A stretch of 64,000 bases of DNA from Littorina saxatilis. Lineage: Eukaryota; Mollusca; Gastropoda; Littorinimorpha; Littorinidae. The notes beneath the pieces were generated by a model. The model was not told the DNA's origin, did not search any database, and saw nothing but the letters and a program-made list of their open reading frames with translations. The first letter of the stretch is position 1. Every line of letters starts with the position of its first letter. The translations under genes were made by a program, and so were the position numbers. Of this stretch, positions 21,356 through 33,800 are shown piece by piece. The DNA lies in contig NC_090246.1 of the NCBI RefSeq assembly GCF_037325665.1, positions 12,774,429 to 12,838,428 of the forward strand. Direction: 5' to 3'.

Positions 21356-21528
21356 CATAACTCTCACTTACTGTTGTTTATATTGAGTGCTTACTTCCCT
21401 TCATTATGAGTTCGTCATTTACACTCTCCTTCATTTGGTCATGTTTCTGAGAAAAAAATAAAGAATTAGGTTCATTTGTCCAAGACTGCAATCAAAAAGA
21501 CACAAGTTCAATATGTTTGATCAACACG

Positions 21529-21534
21529 TTTATT
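21529..21534 (-). terminator. possible poly(A) signal of LITAF gene 1
   Basis: AATAAA on the reverse strand, about 3.3 kb past the stop codon of the first LITAF gene and close to convergent + strand sequence. Other AATAAA sites lie between, near 22190, 23005 and 24578, so this is only one candidate. Confidence 0.3.
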
Positions 21535-22499
21535 CATCAAAAAACAACAATAAAATCAGACATAAAAGAAATACCAACACTAAATATAAGGAAAGAAAAC
21601 AAAATGCGATCAGTGATCATGCACTTATAAAAATGGTTTTTATCAAAATAATTATGCTCTTCTTTACCCTCCAAATAATTCTCACATCCTTTCCTGAGGA
21701 TGTTAAAGCTTCATTTCTGTTCTTTCTTTAACAAATCGTGAAAAAGAAAAACTCACTCAACAAGCTGAAGGAAAATTATCAAATACATTACCAAACAAAA
21801 TGGAATTCTGATTGTCTAACATTAACCAACAGATCCTTACCTCACACAAATCATATATAAAATAGAAATTACCAGTTTTCACATCATTCTCAAGTAAAAG
21901 ACAAAAGATGACAGTATAAAAACAGATCACTGCCAATTTCAAGGGTAAATGATTTGACCGGAATTTCTTATAAGCAGACCTCAGAACTGAAAGATTCAAG
22001 GTGTTAGGCTTGGCCTAATCTTGATAAAAAAAAAGAACGAAAATATCAGATCTGTGATATGGAAGAAAAAAACACGCATTTTTTTCTCAGAGGGTAAAAA
22101 CTACTAACTAAATTTGAATATGAATGAAAACAATACAGATATGTTAATAAAAGTCATCTTTAAAAAAATCACACCTGGGATTGTGAAATCTTGTTTATTT
22201 TGAGCATAGCTGTGGTTCATACATACTTTCATTACACTGATTGTGAAAAGAAAAAAAAGAAAAAAACTCGACAGCTGGGGCGTTGAAATTTATGGAAAAT
22301 TATATATTTACGTAAAAGTCTTGTATCTAGGAATCTGTCATGGTGTTACTCTGTCACTAAAGTTTACAAGTTGCACTGGTGTTGATCGATGCACAAAATG
22401 ATGGCCCATTTTCTCTGGATAATATGCTCACGATAAAATGCTCACAATACTGAAGATGATTTCACTAACAATACAAAACTGTGGCATCACAAAGGTAGA
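21535..22499. other. AT-rich, no gene seen
   Basis: Possible 3' UTR or flank of the first LITAF gene. No protein-like frame, inverted repeat or simple repeat was noticed. Confidence 0.4.
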
Positions 22500-23256
22500 A
22501 CAAGAAGGGCAAAGCCCATACGACTCACATGCTTCACACATTTTTCCTACCAAAATACATGTGACCTTGACCCAAGGTCAAGGTCATCCAAGGTCATGAA
22601 ACACAAAGCTGTCAATTCAAGACATAGGAAGTACAATGGTGCTTATTGGCTCTTTCTACCATGAGATATGGTCACTTTTAGTGGTTCACTACCTTATTTT
22701 GGTCACATTTCATAAGGGTCAAAGTGACCTTGACCTTGATCATATGTGACCAAATGTGTCTCATGATGAAAGCATAACATGTGCCCCACATAATTTTTAA
22801 GTTTGAAACAGTTATCTTCCATAGTTCAGGGTCAAGGTCACTTCAAAATATGTATACAATCCAACTTTGAAGAGCTCCTGTGACCTTGACCTTGAAGCAA
22901 GGTAAACCAAACTGGTATCAAAAGATGGGGCTTACTTTGCCCTATATATCATATATAAGTGAGGTATTGAATCTCAAAAACTTCAGAGAAAATGGGAAAA
23001 ATGTGCAAAATAGCTGTTTATTAGGCAACATTTATGGTCCCTGCGACCTTGACCTTGAAGCAAGGTCAAGATGCTATGTATGTTTTTTGGGGCCTTGTCA
23101 TCATACACCATCTTGCCAAATTTGGTACTGATAGACTGAATAGTGTCCAAGAAATATCCAACGTTAAAGTTTTCCGGACGGACGGACGGACGGACGGACG
23201 GACGGACGACTCGGGTGAGTACATAGACTCACTTTTGCTTCGCATGTGAGTCAAAA
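22500..23256 (+). mobile_element. repeat rich in AGGTCA boxes, uninterrupted copy
   Basis: It starts ACAAGAAGGGCAAAGCCCAT and GACTCACATGC, and ends CGCATGTGAGTC, so the tips are short inverted copies. Inside are many TGACCTTGACC and AAGGTCAAGGTCA boxes, a TTTTGGGGCCTTGTCATCAT block and a GGAC tandem run at 23174-23209. It matches 50465-51738, which carries an insertion. It has no coding sense. AAAGGTAG / AAGGGTAG at the two sides may be a target duplication. Confidence 0.7.
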
Positions 23257-24885
23257 AGGGTAGCTTCATCTTTGTCCACAAAGGAATGAGCAAACACATT
23301 TTTGGTACACCTTCAAAATACAGTTCAACACATCCTAACAACCACAAGTTTGACAACCAAGAGTTAAACACATCCTAACAACCACAAGTTTGACAACTAA
23401 GCTGAAAAAATCACTGTAAGCAGAGTTGACTCAAACCTTAATTAATATAATCCCACAAAATAATACAAGTGGAAAAGGAGAACACTGAACTTTGAAATTT
23501 CATAAACAGAAAAATCTGTTCAGACATAATAAATTGAATAGTATACTGTATTTTTGAAGACTAAGTCAAACCATACAGGCATTGATTATTATACATGTAC
23601 ATCATATCAGTAAACTGGGTTACTAACGTTCCAAACTTACTGTCAGTAAAACTAACTTCATCAAAGCAAATCCGACATCATCAAAAACTCCCTCAAAACC
23701 AATCCTTTCTACTTCAGAAATAGTGAAAAACACTCAATGTAATGAAAAGGACAGAAAACACTTCTTAATAAACAAAAGTAAACAATCTAAAGTGAGAAAG
23801 AATGCAAAGACTGCATCCATACAATAAAAACATCCTATTTAGACATTACTTTTAAGAATCTACCTTTTTCAAAATACTACCTGACCCCAGCGAAGTCATG
23901 CATGATACATCTGTATATCAATTACATGTACAATCGTAACGACTGATTTCAGAAAAAAATTACCCATAACCCATTTTTTTCTAGAATACTTATGAAAGCA
24001 ATGTTCAAGTCTTAAGCATGAGTTTACCTTAGGGGTAGCGCATGCTAGGTTGAAGAGCCACGAGTTTGCAATGAAACATTCATTCAAAAACATATGCAAA
24101 AAAGAAAAAGAGAAAAGAACACAACAAAATATTTGCAAAGGACTTAATCCGTGATTGGACTTTTAATTTTAACCAGATTTGTAAACTTTAAAAAAAATTG
24201 GGATTCTCTGCAACGGTCACACAGAAGAGTTTTTGTGTACTAAATATGCTCAAAACAATGCTCAGCATGAAACAATTTACGAATAAAAAATCAGGTAAGA
24301 AACAAACAAATGTTTTTCTTCTCTGTCAGTTAGATTTTTCCCCAGCACCTAACAAAACTCCAAACAAAATCAACTCTAGAGAGTACACCATTCAATTGAC
24401 ACAGTTATCACAGTTTTGCATGAACAAAGTAATCAATGATAACATTTCACAACTGTTTAACAAGTGAACACACACAATGATCACAAAAAGCTATCAATTG
24501 CAAGAGAGGCTGTTTAAAAGACATGTAACTGAAAAACTGCAGTGCAGTCTCACACTAAGTTAAACAACAGGGATGATTTATTTTAGTGGTATTGACCCTG
24601 CATGCATCACATCTCTTAAAAAATAAAATTAAAAAAAAGGTTGGCCTCACTACCAATTTGTGCTTAGCTTTAATGCGTTTGGAATGTGACAAAAAAAACT
24701 GTGTTAAGTTAAGTGAAAGGTACTCGTTATAAAAATACTAAGCTGCACTTCATCCTGGAGCATTTCTCCAAACTTTAATTTCTTGCAACTTTTGATTCGG
24801 CCAAACATTTCAGAATGCTACGTGCGACACCTTGGTGAATTGTGCCACAAGGTGAAGCTGTGAGCATGTTTCACGTGAGCGAGTT
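23257..24885. other. probable 3' UTR or flank of LITAF gene 1
   Basis: AT-rich sequence after the stop codon at 24886, without protein-like frames. A 37-base unit (ACATCCTAACAACCACAAGT) occurs twice at 23328-23402. TTTATT at 24578 is a reverse-strand AATAAA. Confidence 0.4.
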
Positions 24886-27800
24886 TTACATGCGGCTCCA
24901 GCGGGCGACCTGCTGGCGGCAGTTGGGGCAGGTGTGGATCACGTCCTTGCATCCATCCACGCAGAATGGGATCAGGCAGCACCCAAAGTCACATCTGTTG
25001 GTAAAGAAAGTGAGAGAATGAACGAAGGCTCTGGTTGATAAACCAACCCATTGAAATTAGGTCAACAAAATCCTTAGCCAGGAACAACTAACCCACTAAG
25101 CAAAAAAGTCATTAAAATTCAAACAGTCACTAAAACCCATCGCCAGTAAAACCTACCCCACAAGGCAGAGGATCCAGGTAAACAAACCATTACAATTACG
25201 TCAACAAAGTCCATAGCCAGTAACAACTAACCCACCAGGCAGAAAACATTAAAATTCAAAGAGTCACTCATAGCTCAGTACATAACATTGGAACGCCCAC
25301 CCCCATTAAGACCCCTAACTTAAGACTTCCTCCTTTTTAAGACCCTCCTTTCTCAGATGTTTTGTTCATAGCCTCTTTAAATTTACCTTCATTTTGAGAC
25401 TCATTCCTTTTTAAGACCCGATTTTTTCAGATTTTTCAAGGTCTCAAAACGGAGGTTCCACTATAAATTGGAACCGACCCATTCAGACCCCCAATTTAAG
25501 ACTTTCTCCTTTTTACCTTTTTCAGATATGCTGTTCATTAACTCTGCAAATTTACCTCCATTTTAAAGATTATAAATCGATCAAAAAGGAAGAAAAGAAA
25601 ATCGTGAAATAATAATGTTACATGCATCTTGAAGCAAAACAAACAAACACAGTACATGCATAATGAAATATAAAATGTTCAGCTAGAGACTGAATGCAGC
25701 TGTATTAGAATAAAGTATTTGTAGGAGTGTGTGTGGATTTGTGCATGTGTCTGTGTACATGCATCTTAAAAAGGAAGTTCCACGGAAAGACCTACCCCAC
25801 AAGGCAGAGGATGAGGCAGATGATCCAGGTAAAGGTTCCAGTCTCAAAGTGCGTGGCACTGACAATCTCGGCCTGGCAGTGGGGGCACCGGGTGTGCACC
25901 GGTGACTCGCGGAACGTCTGCACCATGGTGAGGGCAGGTTGAGTCACCACCACGGTAGTGTTGCCGTGCATGTAACCTTGCTGTTGCGGTTGACCGTAGC
26001 CTGGCTGTTGCTGTTGGCCATAGCCTGGTTGTTGTGGTTGACCGTAGCCTGGTTGTTGCGGTTGACCGTAGCCTGGTTGTTGCGGCTGGCCGTAAGCGGG
26101 TTGTCCATACGCTGGCTGAGCATAGCCCTGGGCTATTGACGAAGAAAAAGTATCATTAACTGTGGGATTTGAAGGCTTTTAAGAAATCTACAAAGGTATA
26201 ATCACTGTTTATTCCCTTTACCCCCATAGCATAGAAAGTAACTGTCAATTTCAAAGTTCTTGAAAAAAATCGTATCGTAGCAAAATAACAACTGCAAGTT
26301 TTCCAAAATAATACAAGCTCAAACATTGCAGAAAATCAGAAGAAATGGGAACAGATATGTGTCATAATCATAGGAATCATTGTGTGTAGCGGATGTTTCA
26401 GGGATCTGCATTTAGGAGGTTAATTGATGATCATGCGGTATTTGGTGCTCCTTGGAAGAAAATGGTATATTCTTTAAAGTTATTGCAACATGCTAATTAG
26501 GACTTGTGTTTAAATTACAAAATAATGTGCAGAAAGAAGCAAATCATGCACATGTGCACAATAGTCATAGACTTTTAAGAGATGGAACACTCAAAACCAT
26601 AAACATTTGTTTGTTTGTTTATTTGTTGCTTAACGTCCAGCCGACTACGTAGAGCCATATCAGGACGAGGAAGGGGGGGATGAAGGGGGCCACTTGTCAA
26701 GCGATTCCTGTTTACAAATGCACTAACCCATTACTTGTGTCCCAGCAGGCTTTAGTAAAACTAAATTAATACCTACTGGAAGATTACCAGTTTCCAGTAT
26801 GTTAAAATAGGCTTAACCTATCTACTGCTGGACTTACACCAGAACACTAATAGATTAAACTATACATGAATCGCGAGACAAGCGGCAAGAGAAGAGATTT
26901 TTGGAAAAAATACAGGTGAATGAGCAAGAAGGCAGAAAAAAGAAAAGAATTCATGAAGAAAAAGAGAGCATGACAGGAAAGAGGAACCAAAAATCTACCT
27001 AACAGCAAACTAGAAAGCTCCTGCGGTTCCAAAAACAGGAGGGGCCTTTAATTTCATAACCGCAACCCATAAACATGACAGACACAAATGGGAAGTAAAA
27101 AAAGAAACGTTCAGTAATAAAACTAGTGGTTAATGGAAGGTCAGGTTACTACCCAACACCCTAAAACAATGTTAGCACACAGTTCTGCTGAAGTTGAACC
27201 AAGAAGAGAAAATAAAGAAACTGAAAAAGGAGCGCTTCATTGTTTGATAGTTAGATGTACTATCACTACTATGACATTTAATCAAAACCATAAATAGAAA
27301 AGATGCACAAAGAATATGCTAACAGCACAACAGATGTTTGGACCAAAATAAAAATGTGCATCATGTGTATACATGCATATGTCTGATATGAATTATCATC
27401 CAGAGATAAAACACAGTTACAGCATAAGAGTGTACAACAAATCCTTGCTAAGAATAGCATTACTGCTTGGCAGTGCATGGTGCTTTATACTCTCAGGTCA
27501 CATGACCCAAAACTGTGTAACTTTGCAAGCAATCTTGAAATGAGCTGTGCATGCACTCCTGCTATAAGTAAAATTCTGTCTTGGACCCAATGAGCTTTGC
27601 ATGCACTCCTGCTATAAGTACAATTCTGTCTTGGACCCAATGAGCTTTGCATGCACTCCTGCTATAAGTAAAATTCTGTCTTGGACCCAATGAGCTTTGC
27701 ATGCACTCCTGCTATAAGTACAATTCTGTCTTGGACCCAATGAGCTTTGCATGCACTCCTGCTATAAGTAAAATTCTGTCTGTGGACCCAATGAGCTTTG

Positions 27801-30800
27801 CATGCACTCCTGCTATAAGTACAATTCTGTCTGTGGACCCAATGAGCTTTGCATGCACTCCTGCTATAAGTACAATTCTGTCTGTGGACCCAATGAGCTT
27901 TGCATGCACTCCTGTTTTAAGTAAAATTCTGTCTGTGGACCCAATGAGCTTTGCATGCACTCCTGCTATAAGTACAATTCTGTCTGTGGACCCAATGAGC
28001 TTTGCATGCACTCCTGTTTTAAGTAAAATGCTGTCTGTGGACCCAATGAGCTTTGCATGCACTCCTGCTATAAGTAAAATTCTGTTTGTGGACCGATGAG
28101 CTTTGCATGCATTCCTGCTATAAGTACAATTCTGTCTGTGGACCCACATTCCAAATAACAGTTTCATGAGAAAAAACTCATCCACGCAGTTAAAAGCCCA
28201 TTTTACATTCCCTAAAGTCATTGAAAGCTTGTGATCTACAGTGCAACATCAGTATCAACAAATCATATCCTATGTAATAAAAATGAACAACAGATGGAAA
28301 AAAGGTGTCATCACATTAAACGGCAACATCATCAACCATAAACTGTGGCATCTATTGGGAAATCTACTTTCTGCAACAACATGGGAAAACAATTCATTTG
28401 GATTAACACAATTGTGAAGGTTGACAATATCAAATTCATCTGCTGTATTGCAAAAAGGTCACGGTGCCCTAGTTCACAGTAATTCAGTTCCAGTGTACAG
28501 TAGATGCATTTCTAGGAAGATAGAGTTGGAGGTCTGAAGTAATCATGAATGCTTCATAACCAGTTAGTCTGTCTAGTGAATAGCAGAAGGTGAAAATAAA
28601 TGGAAATGTGCTATGCAGTACATATAATATACACAGGGTGGTTAAATGTATTTTAAGCTGACATGAACATATTAGCTGAATGACAATAATAACAGAAACA
28701 CATGTACATGCAATGTTAACAAAGTGTTATAAAACAATTAACAACAGTTCATTCTGATAATTGATTAAGACAATTTCACAACACCTTCTTTGAAACACAA
28801 AACAATTTTCTTATTTTTTGTAATTTTACATTATAAACCACCCTGAGACTATATTTACCACAAAGTTATCTCTAACACTCACATGCAATTGTAACACTTC
28901 AGATCTCAACACCTTCTGTGAAACAACAACTGTCATTTTCTTATTTGTTATAATTTTTCATTATTTAACCACCCTGAGACTATATTTACCACAACGTTAT
29001 CTCTAACACTCACATGCAATTGTAACACTTCAGATCACAACACCTTCTGTTAAAGAAAAACAGTTTTCTTAGTTATAATGTTACTATATAAACCACCCTG
29101 AGAAGTTGTCTCTAACACACACATGCAATTGTAACAGACTAACACTTCAGAGAAGTACTGCAGCTGTTATTGTGCCATCAACCTTTGGGTGTCAAGTGTG
29201 TTAAAATGATTTGCAAAACCACAGATAACAACACAGGGCTGCAAAAGATATACTTGTACCTTGATAAGGGCCTTGAGGTGGTGCCCCATAAGGTGCACCG
29301 TATGCTGTTAGAATCAATACCAATTTGAAAATAAATTGTTGGCATACATATAAGGCCAAAAAAAATATAGTCTGTTTACGGTAACATAGGCAAAAAAAAT
29401 AGGGTCGGTAGGTCGGGATTATTTTATTTAAAAAAATTTTTTCTCCAAAGAACCATATTTTTAAGTTATTTTGCCAAAAAAGAAAGACTTTTTTTTTTTT
29501 TTTCCCCCAACCCAAATGCCAAAAAAAAGTCTAGGGTCGCGCGAAAAAAAAGGGTCGGTCGGGATACCGTAAACAGACTTTTTTTTGTGTGGCCTAACAG
29601 GCATTAATATCTCCAATAAACTAAATATGTACATGTGTATGCTGTTCCATTTCATGCAGATGGTAAATCCGGAAGAGAAAAACACCAAGAATGGTGCAGC
29701 CAATACTTTTTTTCTTACTTCGGAAGTTCCTAAAAAATTGGTACCTGGCACTGCCATTTGACTTATAAGTTAATCCAACCTTCAAGACATTTGTTACACT
29801 CTCTGACAGGTCTGTTTAAATTCTCCCTTTTAAGAAATCATAATATAAACAAGAGGCGAAGCCTTCAAGGCTCACGTAAGAAATCGACAAACAGTAACAC
29901 AAACTCAATCACTCCGTCACACATACACACACACACACACAGTAAGCATAGGTGACACTGTGCAAGAAAGCGAGACACTTAGATCTAGATCTGTTTGTCT
30001 GCATGTAGCCTACTTACAGGGACACGACTGCCAACTAGTCTCGGCCCGCTCAAAATAACAATGACCGAGACTTTCAGTAATTCCTTCGCGTGACGTCTAA
30101 CCCTCTTACGTCATAATGTGACGTCTTCAAATGACGAAATGTTAAAGTTTCTACCACAGACATACACACGCACGCACACGCACACACACACGCACGCACA
30201 GACAGACAAAGTTACGATCGCATAGGCTACACTTACGTGAGCCAATCAATCAAAAAGGAAGAAAAGAAGATGGTGAAATAATAATGTTACATGCTGTCAT
30301 GCATCTTGAACAAAAAAGAAAGAAACAAAGTACATGCATAATGAAATATTAAATTTTCATCTAAAGACTTAATGCAGCTGTATGTATAGGTTACAACACG
30401 AGTGGTTTTTTATATGGCTTGTATTTCAGTCAAGACCCAGCGGATGAATATCATCGGGAGACACGAGCCTTTGGCGAGTGTCTCTCGATTGATATTCCCG
30501 CTGGGTCTTGACTGAAATACAAGCCATATAAAAAACCACGAGTGTTGTAATCTGTATATCCCATTCTACCATCAAACACAAAGTGTAGACTACTAGCGGC
30601 ACTGTTGCGATCTGTGCAGGGTAAAACTGTTGCCAGCGAGACTTAGCCCTTTTGCAACCTTAAACTAAGTGACCGTCGCTGAAAAAATAAAACGAATGAG
30701 TGCATCGATAAGTACGCGGTAACACTACTTTCAGACCATTTAAAAGCTTTAAGTAAAGGTTCATAAGTTGCAAGAAAGTAATGAAGTCGAATAGAAATTA

Positions 30801-33800
30801 ATTTAGTTGAAGCGCACAATTCTTTTGTTTTGCGTTTCAGGTCGGCAGAACGGGCGAAACGGGTTTGGGACCCATTTGGCTTACTCGATTCAGAATTGAT
30901 TCCACGTTGTTTTTCTCGAACGTGTGTAATTAGGCTTATTGACAGAGAAGCAAATCTTAGGGAACAAATATGTAGGTTTAGATTTAACCATTTGCTCCCT
31001 ATTTGAAATGTATCTACGTGATAAACTGTTTTGCGAGTGTGTTTGCATGGATGAACTTAAACTGGTATGGGTGAGAGGAAAACGCGACCGACACGTCTCG
31101 TTCACCGCCGATTGATTGCATTTTGAAGGAATATGACTGGATTACGGAAAAATATGTGGACTTACTGCAGAGCCAGGCAAAAGAGTAGACTTGCTCGCAA
31201 AACACGTGAAACAGCCGATGTTTGATAGCTGAAGGCGCACACCGGCAAAACACACTACCGACAGATTCTCAAAAGTCGTCTGCTAACGATGCAAGGGGAG
31301 GGTACTCGTGTTTTTGTTTTGGTTCGCTAGCATCTGGTTATCTTGTAAGTTGAATGTTCGTTTTTTTCGACCTGCATTGCTTTCATAATGAAAGAAACTT
31401 TTGCTTATTGCATCTCATACATCAGATCAGTTCTGAGATTCATTTTTGCGTGCAACTGATATGGTTTTCTGAGCCGTGCAATACGATTTTAGAACTTCAT
31501 ACAAATGTGTCACATTGTTCGGCGCGAGCGAGGTCAAAGGTCGGGAGGAAAGTAGTCCTTTGCCCAAATCGGAATCTGCACTATCATATATTTTTTGGAG
31601 TCCATGATGTATTTATTGAGCTATAAAAATACAACATATATACCCATACTGAAATAACAGAGACAAAGAAGGGAGGTCATGGGATATTAGAATATATAGA
31701 GTAGTTGTAGGAGTGTGTGAGGATCATGTGTGCATGTATTTCTGTACACGCGTTTTGGTGTGTTTGTGCGACAGTTGGCAATGGAGGAAGAGAGTGAAAG
31801 CCTGTATGAATAGTTTCTGAGTATGTATCTTAATTTATTTGGTTGTTTCTTGCTATAGTCCATGTGCATGTTTCAGTGTGCAGGATTTGAGTGCATTTTA
31901 ACCACAGCATCATGACATATCCCCAAATTTGGGCAATAAATACTATGTATTCTGTAAATAAAAACAGTGTGTGTGTTGCATGTTGTCTATAATCTTCAAT
32001 AAAATATCCACTGTTATGAACCCGTCGGTTAATCCTGTCTCAATTTCGCTCATGATTGCAAACTGAAAAAAAATTAAAGCAAAACCCCAGGTAAAGGCTG
32101 TCTTTGTATGTGCATAATGTATGAACTGGTCAAAATGATTCAAAAATCAAAAAATCAGAGAGCAATATAATCCTTGAAACAAATTCAAAACAAAGTGAGC
32201 ATGTAACAAAAAATTCAAAAAGAAAAACAACACAATATCAAATGATACTTGTCTGTTCAGGGAGGTAAATATGACAAAACATAACACATTTACTCGAACA
32301 GACAACAAAAACCAGTTTGACAACACAGCCAATGACTTTAAAAAAAATCTCAGCGAGACTGTGTCTATTTTTTTGCTCGTTTAATAGGGAAACAATAAAC
32401 AAGTCGCATAAGGAGAAATTACTACTTCTAGTCAAGGTGTGGAACTCACAGAAGGAAACTGAACGCACTGCATTTTTTCACAATGACTGTAGTCCGCCGC
32501 TCGTGCAAAACGCAGTGAAACTGACGAGCCTGTTTAGTGCGGTAGTGGTTTCGCTGTGCTGCATACTAGCACGCTTTTCTGTACCTCTCTTCGTTATCAC
32601 TTTCTGAGCGTGTTTTTAATCCAAACATATCATATCTATATGTTTTTGGAATCAGGAACCGACAAGGAATAAGATGAAATCGAAAATTTTTAATTAAATT
32701 TTGATTTAATATAATATACTTACCCAATTCTTATGAATGCATTGACTTTAGTCCCACATGCTAGATGTCGAAAAACCTCTCAAATTACCTGCCCTTAGTA
32801 GGGTGGTAACCAAGCTAAAAGCGACGCCATAGCCGTTGCTATGGCCTGACCTTGCTCGGTTACCCATAACACCCTGCGCACTACGTGAGCGCCAGCATCC
32901 GTAATAATCATTCGAGACTATTAGTCAAACAAACCCCCAAGGACATAATCCAGCGGGGACGGATGGGAGGGTATTAACTATAAGAATTGGGTAAGTATAT
33001 TATATTAAATCAAAATTTAATTAAAAATTTTCGATTTAATCACATATTCTTACTCCAATTCTTATGAATGCAGATTCCTCCTAAAGGCGGAGGGAACTTA
33101 CTTATGTCCTTGCAAGCACCTGCCCTGCAGCGACCAAAGCCGGCAATGCACTGGAGCCATCCAGTCGCGTGCAAGAGATGTCACGAAGGTAGAAGCTGAT
33201 GAAAACATCGTCTGACTTCCAGTAAGCTGTCTGCAAGACATCGCTTAATCGCCCTGAACGTAAGACGGCCACAGAGGACGCCCAGGCTCTGGCCTCATGT
33301 ACTCGAGCTGATGTCAGAGGAAGGACTGAACGCCCCCCCCTCTCCTGAGAGAGCCACCACTCATATGCTCGTCTAATGAGGGTCGCCACCCATCTTGTAA
33401 GGGTCAATTTCGATATGTCCCTGTCATATTTTGTGTTCAAAGAAATGAACAAAAGTTTCTGGCTTTTGGCCCTAACCAACTGAGTGCGAGCCAAGTAAGA
33501 CTTCAAGGCCCTAACTGGACAGTTAGCTAAGTCAGGATCGTGCGAAGCTAGAATAGTCCCAAGCGGGGGGACTCGGACCACGGGCGGGGATTGGCCTGGT
33601 TTTTGATTTTTCGCGAGAAAACCAGGCCGGAAATGAAGAGACATTGAACCATCGCGCTCAAACGCGATGTCTTCCGACAAACCCGACAAGGCATGTATCT
33701 CACTGCCTCGCCGAGCGGTAGCCAGAAGAAGCAGAAAAACCGTCTTGCGTGTTAAATCAGTCAGGCTAGCAGCCTGCAAAGGCTCAAACGCCGCAGACCG

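Noticed and set aside
22500-23256. AGGTCA repeats copied together with the LITAF genes
   Set aside because: Flanks outside the two repeat copies do not match and distances to the stop codons differ, so independent insertions are more likely.
27540-28145. CRISPR-like array
   Set aside because: Units are contiguous without spacers and the genome is animal.
27701-28221. Repeat-peptide frames of 132 and 169 residues on both strands
   Set aside because: They arise because the tandem unit is 51 bases without stops; the array lies in an intron and has no start context or signal peptide.
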